A DNA stretch of 5,281 nucleotides. It comes from Cellvibrio sp. GTDB taxonomy: Bacteria; Pseudomonadota; Gammaproteobacteria; Pseudomonadales; Cellvibrionaceae. The stretch lies in assembly GCA_003524365.1 (NCBI GenBank), contig DQHS01000201.1:1-5281 (forward strand), given 5' to 3'. The translations under genes and the position numbers were made by a program. Below the pieces are notes generated by a model. That model did not search any database. It was given only the letters and a program-made list of their open reading frames with translations, and had not been told where the DNA came from. Below, one piece after another: positions 1 through 3,792 of this stretch (positions within the stretch are counted from its first letter, which is position 1; every line of letters starts with the position of its first letter).

Positions 1-33
1 ATTCTGCCGCTTCACAGCTGCTTCAGTTATGTT

Positions 34-109
34 AGGCCAGTAGTTCAATTGGTAGAGCACCGGTCTCCAAAACCGGGTGTTGGGGGTTCGAGTCCCTCCT
101 GGCCTGCCA
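34..109 (+). tRNA. trpT: tRNA-Trp, anticodon CCA
   Basis: This is a complete 76-nt tRNA. The 7-bp acceptor stem pairs AGGCCAG (34-40) with CTGGCCT (99-105), followed by discriminator G106 and an encoded CCA tail at 107-109. The anticodon stem CCGGT (60-64) pairs with ACCGG (72-76) around the loop CTCCAAA, with anticodon CCA at 67-69, which reads UGG. The T arm holds the usual GGTTCGAGTCC core. The sequence from the D arm through the anticodon arm is close to E. coli tRNA-Trp as I recall it. A tRNA-Trp directly before secE is the known gammaproteobacterial arrangement, commonly downstream of a tuf gene, which would lie to the left of this window. The 33 nt before it show no promoter or hairpin that I trust, so it is probably processed from a longer transcript. 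Confidence 0.98.
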
Positions 110-134
110 AATTTCATGAAGGTTTTTCGCGATA

Positions 135-503
135 ATGACTGCTAATACTGAAGAAAAAGTTTACCGACTGGATGCTGCCAAGTGGCTTTTAGTTGTGGCT
201 ATAGTTGCTGCAGGTGTTGTCGGAAACTCTCATTTCTCTGCCGAATCTATTTTGTATCGCGCATTAGGTTTGTTGGTGCTGGCTGCAGTTGCTGTGGTTG
301 TCGCTTTGCAAACGGCCAAAGGTGTTGCGATAGCAGATGTTGTTCGTGGGGCGCTGGTCGAACTGCGGAAAGTGGTCTGGCCCAGCCGTCAAGAAACAAA
401 CCAAACAACACTTATTGTGTTGGCGGTGGTGTTTGTGATGGCGATCATTCTGTGGTTGCTGGATACTCTCTTCGGTTTTATTGCTTCCAATATCATAGGA
501 TAG
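135..503 (+). CDS. secE: preprotein translocase subunit SecE
   Basis: SecE is the essential small subunit that clamps SecY in the SecYEG channel of the inner membrane. The 122-residue product matches the three-helix form of enteric bacteria (E. coli, 127 aa) rather than the single-helix form of many other bacteria. Hydrophobic segments lie at about residues 17-30, 39-58 and 91-117. Between the second and third is the conserved cytoplasmic amphipathic segment, ELRKVVWPSRQET at 76-88, whose W-P-S/T-R core is the family signature. The ATG at 135 lies downstream of GAAGG (118-122) with a rather long 12-nt gap, and no closer in-frame start fits the conserved part. The gene sits 25 nt after tRNA-Trp and is followed almost directly by nusG, as in related genomes, so the two are probably co-transcribed. 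No truncation or frameshift is visible. Confidence 0.96.
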   Translation: MTANTEEKVYRLDAAKWLLVVAIVAAGVVGNSHFSAESILYRALGLLVLAAVAVVVALQTAKGVAIADVVRGALVELRKVVWPSRQETNQTTLIVLAVVFVMAIILWLLDTLFGFIASNIIG

Positions 504-509
504 ATGAGT

Positions 510-1043
510 ATGGCTAAGCGTTGGTACGTAGTGCATGCCTATTCTGGCTACGAAAAAAAAGTAGCGGCCTCTCTGCGTGACCGTGTTGCGCTTTACGGCA
601 TGGAAGACGTTTTTGGTGAGATTTTGGTTCCCACTGAAGAAGTTATTGAAATGCGTGGTGGGCAAAAGCGCAAAAGTGAGCGCAAGTTTTTCCCTGGCTA
701 CGTGCTAGTGCAAATGGAATTGAATGATGATACCTGGCACTTGGTAAAAGATACTCCAAGAGTGATGGGTTTTATCGGCGGTAAAGCCGATCAGCCAGCG
801 CCCATTACCGAAAAAGAAGCCGATGCAATTTTGCGTCGTGTTGACGACTCCATTGAAAAGCCCAAGCCAAAAACTATTTTTGAGCCGGGTGAGATGGTCC
901 GTGTTATCGATGGTCCCTTCAATGACTTTAATGGCGTTGTTGAGGAAGTTAATTATGACAAAAATAAGCTGCGTGTAGCGGTGCTGATTTTTGGTCGCTC
1001 AACTCCTGTGGAGTTGGAATTTAGTCAGGTCGAAAAAACCTAA
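510..1043 (+). CDS. nusG: transcription termination/antitermination factor NusG
   Basis: NusG binds RNA polymerase through its N-terminal NGN domain and links it to Rho or to ribosomal protein S10 through its C-terminal KOW domain. With the start at 510 the protein has 177 residues. The NGN domain spans about 1-115 (RWYVVHAYSGYEKK at the start, SERKFFPGYVLVQM at 57-70, PRVMGFIGG at 83-91). The KOW domain spans about 124-177 and includes FEPGEMVRVIDGPF and the IFGRSTPVELEFSQVEK end. F161 corresponds to E. coli F165, a residue of the Rho/S10 contact surface. An in-frame ATG at 504 would add Met-Ser. I prefer 510 because AGGA (497-500) then sits 9 nt upstream, against only 3 nt for 504, and because Pseudomonas-type NusG begins MAKRWYVVHAYSGYEK. 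The gene follows the secE stop by 6 nt and ends before a strong terminator. Confidence 0.96.
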   Translation: MAKRWYVVHAYSGYEKKVAASLRDRVALYGMEDVFGEILVPTEEVIEMRGGQKRKSERKFFPGYVLVQMELNDDTWHLVKDTPRVMGFIGGKADQPAPITEKEADAILRRVDDSIEKPKPKTIFEPGEMVRVIDGPFNDFNGVVEEVNYDKNKLRVAVLIFGRSTPVELEFSQVEKT

Positions 1044-1064
1044 GCGCTAAATAAGTTTTAAATG

Positions 1065-1093
1065 CCCTTCTTCGCTGAGCGAAGAGGGGTTTT
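1065..1093 (+). terminator. intrinsic terminator after nusG
   Basis: CCCTTCTTCGC (1065-1075) pairs with GCGAAGAGGGG (1079-1089) over 11 base pairs with one G-T wobble and a 3-nt TGA loop. Four T (1090-1093) and then CGTGT follow. The stem is GC-rich at its base and the T run begins directly after it, which is classic Rho-independent geometry. It lies 21 nt after the nusG stop and would end the secE-nusG transcript. rplK would then depend on its own promoter or on read-through. Confidence 0.9.
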
Positions 1094-1117
1094 CGTGTCC
1101 TTGGTCTATGCCAAGGC

Positions 1118-1171
1118 GGGGAGCCTAAGACGTCAGACTTTGCCAAAGGTCTGGCTGAGGCGCTAACACCC
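1118..1171 (+). promoter_or_regulatory. putative L1-binding operator in the rplK-rplA leader
   Basis: The leader folds into two helices separated by an asymmetric internal loop. GCCT (1123-1126) pairs with AGGC (1158-1161). GTCAGAC (1132-1138) pairs with GTCTGGC (1149-1155) and is extended by TTT (1139-1141) with AAA (1145-1147) past a bulged G. The loop has five nucleotides on the 5' side (AAGAC, 1127-1131) and TG on the other (1156-1157). GGG (1118-1120) can close the structure by pairing with CCC (1169-1171), only 3 nt before the rplK Shine-Dalgarno. In E. coli, free L1 represses rplK-rplA by binding a leader element that mimics its 23S rRNA site, and that element also has two helices around an asymmetric loop. 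The assignment here rests on position and architecture, not on an alignment. A separate 6-bp hairpin, CCTTGG/CCAAGG (1099-1116), lies just upstream. Confidence 0.62.
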
Positions 1172-1187
1172 ATAGGGGAGCAATATC

Positions 1188-1619
1188 ATGGCAAAAAAAG
1201 TAACCGCTTACGTTAAGTTGCAAGTTGCAGCTGGCAAAGCAAACCCAAGTCCACCGGTTGGTCCAGCATTGGGTCAGCACGGCGTTAACATTATGGAATT
1301 CTGTAAGGCTTTCAATGCGCAAACACAAGGCATGGAAGTGGGTTCACCTGTACCTGTAATTATCAGTGTATACAGCGACCGCAGCTTTACATTTGTAATG
1401 AAAACTCCACCGGCATCTTTCTTGTTAAAGAAAGCGGCTGGAATCACCAGTGGTAGTGGTCGTCCCAACACTAATAAAGTTGGCAAGGTAACTCGCGCCC
1501 AGTTGGAAACCATTGCAACTACCAAAATGGCAGACCTTACTGCAGCTGATATGGACGCCGCTGTGCGTACTATCGCGGGTTCTGCACGTTCAATGGGTCT
1601 GGAAGTGGAGGGCGTATAA
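1188..1619 (+). CDS. rplK: 50S ribosomal protein L11
   Basis: L11 binds the GTPase-associated region of 23S rRNA at the base of the L7/L12 stalk, and in E. coli it is also needed for RelA activation. The 143-residue product is nearly collinear with E. coli L11 (142 aa). The N-terminal domain (about 1-72) opens with MAKKVTAYVKLQV and contains the proline-rich PSPPVGPALGQHGVNIMEF at 20-38. A KTPPA hinge (72-76) leads to the rRNA-binding C-terminal domain with KKAAGITSGSG (81-91) and the family signature GSARSMGLEV (131-140). The Lys residues equivalent to PrmA methylation targets in E. coli are kept near residues 3-4 and 40. The ATG is well supported by GGGGAG at 1175-1180, 7 nt upstream. It is the first gene of the rplK-rplA pair, so an L1 block at its leader would control both. 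The product looks intact and ordinary. Confidence 0.97.
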   Translation: MAKKVTAYVKLQVAAGKANPSPPVGPALGQHGVNIMEFCKAFNAQTQGMEVGSPVPVIISVYSDRSFTFVMKTPPASFLLKKAAGITSGSGRPNTNKVGKVTRAQLETIATTKMADLTAADMDAAVRTIAGSARSMGLEVEGV

Positions 1620-1620
1620 G

Positions 1621-2316
1621 ATGGCTAAAATTACCAAGCGTCAACGTGCTATTAATGAGAAAGTTGATTCAACCAAACAGTACTCTATTGAAGAAGCTGT
1701 TGCATTGTTGAAAGACCTTTCCAATGTAAAATTCGCTGAGACTGTTGATGTGTCTGTCAACCTCGGTATTGATCCTCGTAAATCTGACCAATCAGTTCGC
1801 GGTGCAACCACCTTGCCTCATGGCAATGGTAAGTCAGTGCGCGTTGCTGTGTTCACCCAGGGTGCTAACGCTGAAGCTGCGAAAGCGGCTGGTGCTGAAT
1901 TCGTTGGTATGGACGAGTTGGCGGCCGAAATCAAAGCGGGCAAGATGGATTTTGACGTAGTTATTGCCAGTCCGGACGCCATGCGTGTTGTGGGTCAATT
2001 GGGTCAAGTGCTCGGTCCTCGCGGCCTGATGCCAAACCCGAAAACTGGCACTGTAACTCCTGATGTGGTTACTGCTGTTAAAAATGCTAAAGCTGGCCAG
2101 ATCCGTTATCGCGCTGAAAAAGGCGGTATTGTTCATGGTGGTTTAGGCAAGATCTCATTTGATGTCATTGCTATCAAGGAAAACTTGGAAGCGCTGATTG
2201 GCGATCTGAAAAAATCCAAACCTGCCACATCCAAAGGTATTTACATCAAGAAAATTTCCTTGAGTTCTACTATGGGTCCGGGCTTGGTAATTGATCAAGC
2301 GTCGCTCGCGATTTAA
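1621..2316 (+). CDS. rplA: 50S ribosomal protein L1
   Basis: L1 forms the mobile stalk beside the ribosomal E site, helps move deacylated tRNA out, and in E. coli also represses its own mRNA. The product has 231 residues (E. coli, 234). Domain I is split between the two ends of the chain around an inserted domain II. The family signature LGPRGLMPNPKTGTVTPDV is at 131-149, and the conserved C-terminal SSTMGPG segment used in RNA binding is at 215-221. The open frame extends upstream to a Met 36 codons earlier inside rplK, but the real start is the ATG at 1621. It gives the conserved MAKITKR N-terminus and has GGAGGG (1607-1612) 8 nt before it. That Shine-Dalgarno lies in the 3' end of rplK and only 1 nt separates the genes, so translational coupling is likely. 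Confidence 0.97.
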   Translation: MAKITKRQRAINEKVDSTKQYSIEEAVALLKDLSNVKFAETVDVSVNLGIDPRKSDQSVRGATTLPHGNGKSVRVAVFTQGANAEAAKAAGAEFVGMDELAAEIKAGKMDFDVVIASPDAMRVVGQLGQVLGPRGLMPNPKTGTVTPDVVTAVKNAKAGQIRYRAEKGGIVHGGLGKISFDVIAIKENLEALIGDLKKSKPATSKGIYIKKISLSSTMGPGLVIDQASLAI

Positions 2317-2317
2317 T
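2291..2317 (+). promoter_or_regulatory. weak candidate promoter for rplJ-rplL at the rplA 3' end
   Basis: TTGATC (2291-2296) and TTTAAT (2312-2317) match the sigma-70 -35 and -10 consensus at 4 of 6 and 5 of 6 positions. The spacer is 15 nt, which is shorter than the preferred 17. The pair covers the last codons and stop of rplA. In E. coli the rplJ promoter lies in this neighbourhood, upstream of the L10 leader. A start about 7 nt downstream would place the whole structured leader in the transcript. Position is the main support and the match itself is modest. Confidence 0.27.
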
Positions 2318-2341
2318 TCGCCGACGCTCAAAGAACTTTGG

Positions 2342-2440
2342 GGTCCGCTCTATCGAGTGGGCCGTCAAAGACCGTAGGTGTCGAAGTCGTTTACGCGAGT
2401 AAATTGCAAAGACTTAATGCGAACCGCCTACGCAGATGGT
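2342..2440 (+). promoter_or_regulatory. L10 leader with kink-turn, rplJ autogenous control
   Basis: In gammaproteobacteria the L10-(L7/L12)4 complex binds this kind of leader and represses rplJ-rplL translation. The core matches the E. coli element I recall, with CCGTAGG...CCTACGCAGA plus GG. Here GTAGGTG (2374-2380) pairs with CGCCTAC (2425-2431) over 7 pairs with one wobble. The bulged kink-turn segment GCAGAT (2432-2437) follows, and ACC (2371-2373) pairs with GGT (2438-2440). Inside, TCGAAGTC (2381-2388) can pair with GACTT and CGA (2411-2415, 2420-2422). The apical hairpin is TTTAC/GTAAA (2390-2403) closed by a GCGA tetraloop of the GNRA type. A separate 9-bp hairpin precedes the module, GGTCCGCTC (2342-2350) with GAGTGGGCC (2355-2363), loop TATC. 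It lacks a T run, so it is not a terminator. Confidence 0.88.
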
Positions 2441-2517
2441 GAGACCCAATTCAGTCAGATTGTGTTGCAGATTTACTACTGTTACAAAATGCTGACGAAT
2501 GACTTCACCGAATAGTG

Positions 2518-2539
2518 GCCTCGATAATTTTATTGAGGC
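2518..2539 (+). promoter_or_regulatory. hairpin in the distal rplJ leader
   Basis: GCCTCGATA (2518-2526) pairs with TATTGAGGC (2531-2539) over 9 base pairs with one G-T wobble and a 4-nt loop. No T run follows, so it is not a terminator. It begins 78 nt after the L10-binding module and ends 68 nt before the rplJ start. The upstream stretch 2441-2517 holds only alternative short pairings. I know no named function for this hairpin. It may help expose or hide the rplJ translation start. Confidence 0.6.
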
Positions 2540-2550
2540 TGGTAGTTAAC

Positions 2551-2590
2551 GATAAATCTGTTTTTGTTTTTACAAACACAATGATTTATC
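2551..2590 (+). promoter_or_regulatory. long AU-rich hairpin just before the rplJ RBS
   Basis: GATAAATC (2551-2558) is a perfect inverted repeat of GATTTATC (2583-2590). The pairing continues inward past a two-nt bulge (2581-2582). TGT (2559-2561) pairs with ACA (2578-2580), then comes one T/C mismatch, and TTTGT (2563-2567) pairs with ACAAA (2572-2576) around a TTTT loop. That is 16 pairs in all. The helix ends 5 nt before the rplJ Shine-Dalgarno AGGAG (2596-2600). The stem is too AU-rich and lacks the trailing T run needed for a terminator. A part in keeping the RBS open, or in mRNA processing, is inference. Confidence 0.68.
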
Positions 2591-2607
2591 AATGCAGGAG
2601 TAATCCC

Positions 2608-3102
2608 GTGGCATTAGGTCTTGAAGGCAAAAAAGCGATTGTCGCTGAAGTCCAAGACGCTGCAAAGAGCGCTCTGTCTGCTGTTATTGCCGATTCTCGT
2701 GGCGTAACTGTTGGCAAGATGACCGCTCTGCGCAAGCAGGCCCGTGAAGCAGGCGTCTGGATAAGAGTCGTCCGTAACACATTGGCCCGTCGCGCTGTGC
2801 AAGGTACAGCTTACGAGTGTCTTTCAGACAAATTCGTAGGTCCAACTCTGATTGCGTTTTCTACTGTTCATCCTGGTGCTGGTGCACGCATCCTTCAGGA
2901 TTTCGCAAAAGAAAATGACAAGTTTGAGTTGAAAGCTGCAGCCTTTGAAGGTGAGTTAGTGAACATCGCAATGTTGGCAACTTTGCCAACTTACGACGAA
3001 GCTATTTCTCGTCTCATGAGCGTGATGAAAGAAGCTTCAGCCGGCAAACTGGTACGCACTATTGCTGCCGTTCGCGATCAAAAAGAACAGCAAGCTGCTT
3101 AA
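2608..3102 (+). CDS. rplJ: 50S ribosomal protein L10
   Basis: L10 anchors the L7/L12 dimers to the 50S stalk base and is the translational repressor of its own operon. The start I assign is the GTG at 2608, giving 164 residues (E. coli, 165) and the conserved N-terminus MALGLEGKKAIVAEV. AGGAG at 2596-2600 lies 7 nt before it. The frame is open back to an ATG at 2515, but that 31-residue extension crosses the leader hairpins, has no family counterpart and no good RBS, so I reject it. The rRNA-binding N-terminal part is well conserved: ADSRGVTVGKMTALRK at 28-43, VVRNTLARRAV at 54-64, FVGPTLIAFS at 76-85. The C-terminal region has ATLPTYDEAISRLM (124-137) and the helix KEASAGKLVRTIAAVRDQKE (141-160), which carries L7/L12 in the family. 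rplL follows 64 nt later. Confidence 0.96.
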   Translation: MALGLEGKKAIVAEVQDAAKSALSAVIADSRGVTVGKMTALRKQAREAGVWIRVVRNTLARRAVQGTAYECLSDKFVGPTLIAFSTVHPGAGARILQDFAKENDKFELKAAAFEGELVNIAMLATLPTYDEAISRLMSVMKEASAGKLVRTIAAVRDQKEQQAA

Positions 3103-3166
3103 TCTATCGATTAACGCTTACTTTAGATTTAACGAGCAAAACGCTCCATTAATTAGGAATTGAGAT

Positions 3167-3535
3167 ATGTCTCTGACTAAAGACGATTTGATCAATGCCA
3201 TCGCAGAAATGTCTGTTAAAGACGTTGTTGAGTTGATCTCTGCAATGGAAGAAAAATTCGGTGTTAGCGCTGCTACTGCTACTGTAGCTGTTGCCGCTGG
3301 CCCAGCTGCTGCTGCAGAAGAGCAAACTGAATTTGACGTAATTCTTTCATCTTTCGGTGACAAGAAAGTTAACGTAATTAAGGCTGTTCGCGAACTGACT
3401 GGTCTGGGCTTGAAAGAAGCTAAAGACTTGGTAGAAGCTGCACCTAAAGCAATTAAAGAAGCTGTTTCCAAGGCCGATGCTGATGCAGCAAAAGCTAAGT
3501 TGGAAGAAGCTGGCGCAGTAGTAGAAGTTAAATAA
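3167..3535 (+). CDS. rplL: 50S ribosomal protein L7/L12
   Basis: L7/L12 is the multi-copy stalk protein that recruits and stimulates the translational GTPases. The product has 122 residues, about the usual length. The N-terminal dimerisation and L10-binding domain is residues 1-34, with MSVKDVVELISAMEEKFGVSA at 15-35. An Ala/Val-rich flexible hinge covers about 35-52. The globular factor-binding domain runs from FDVIL (56-60) through IKAVRELTGLGLKEAKDLVE (71-90) to the acidic EEAGAVVEVK end. The ATG is supported by AGGAA (3155-3159), 7 nt upstream. The 64-nt gap after rplJ has only a small GAGC/GCTC hairpin (3134-3146) and no terminator, so the pair should be co-transcribed, with the extra L7/L12 made by stronger translation, as in E. 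coli. Alanine and lysine codons show the bias typical of highly expressed genes. Confidence 0.97.
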   Translation: MSLTKDDLINAIAEMSVKDVVELISAMEEKFGVSAATATVAVAAGPAAAAEEQTEFDVILSSFGDKKVNVIKAVRELTGLGLKEAKDLVEAAPKAIKEAVSKADADAAKAKLEEAGAVVEVK

Positions 3536-3575
3536 TTCTACGCCTGTGTCGCGGTCCATTTACAGTTTGGACACT

Positions 3576-3607
3576 AGGCTGGTGAGCGTTTGCTTGCCAG
3601 CCTTTTT
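3576..3607 (+). terminator. rplL-rpoB attenuator (intrinsic terminator)
   Basis: AGGCTGGTGAGC (3576-3587) pairs with GCTTGCCAGCCT (3592-3603) over 12 base pairs with two wobbles and a GTTT loop. TTTT follows at 3604-3607, then CTG and a second TTTT. The hairpin begins 40 nt after the rplL stop and rpoB lies beyond with no evident strong promoter. In E. coli a partial terminator at this place lets only a minority of transcripts continue into rpoBC, which matches polymerase output to far higher ribosomal protein output. The partial strength here is inferred from that precedent, and the two wobbles and interrupted T tract agree with it. Confidence 0.87.
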
Positions 3608-3653
3608 CTGTTTTCAGAAGAGTCCTCGTTTATAGCTGTATGTGCACTGAAAA

Positions 3654-3747
3654 ATGGTGAGCACCAGGTGCGCCATTGGTTACTGTTAAAAGTAATCGCA
3701 AGGTTGTCGAATTTTAAGTTTTTACAAAGAAACGCACATGCGTTTTC
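3654..3747 (+). promoter_or_regulatory. structured rpoB leader downstream of the attenuator
   Basis: Between the attenuator and rpoB lie three short hairpins. The first is ATGGT (3654-3658) with GCCAT (3672-3676), continued past a GA bulge by GCAC/GTGC around a CAG loop. The second is GGTTACT (3678-3684) with AGTAATC (3691-3697), 7 pairs with one wobble. The third is AAACGC (3730-3735) with GCGTTT (3740-3745), with an extra wobble pair. E. coli has an RNase III cleavage site in the rplL-rpoB spacer and this region could serve the same role, but no cleavage determinant can be read from the sequence. I see no convincing promoter here. Confidence 0.42.
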
Positions 3748-3792
3748 ATGGCTGCGATCAAGCCCGATCCGCGAACAAGCTGGGGAATACAG

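Noticed and set aside
131..136. GATAAT as a -10 promoter element before secE
   Set aside because: It overlaps the secE start codon and no -35 element lies at a suitable distance, so a transcript from it would lack the secE RBS.
264..665. 133-codon reverse-strand open frame across secE and nusG
   Set aside because: It lies antisense to two well-conserved genes, has no recognisable domain, and its composition is what the reverse complement of coding sequence gives.
2342..2363. 9-bp hairpin after rplA as a terminator
   Set aside because: The stem is good but is followed by GTCAAAG rather than a T run, so I treat it as part of the rplJ leader.
3285..3320. Short-period repeat of GCT/ACT-like codons in rplL
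   Set aside because: It encodes the Ala/Thr/Val-rich flexible hinge normal for L7/L12 and is not an independent repeat element.
3118..3471. 117-codon reverse-strand open frame opposite rplL
   Set aside because: It mirrors the alanine-rich rplL sequence and has no RBS or family resemblance, so it is a shadow of rplL.
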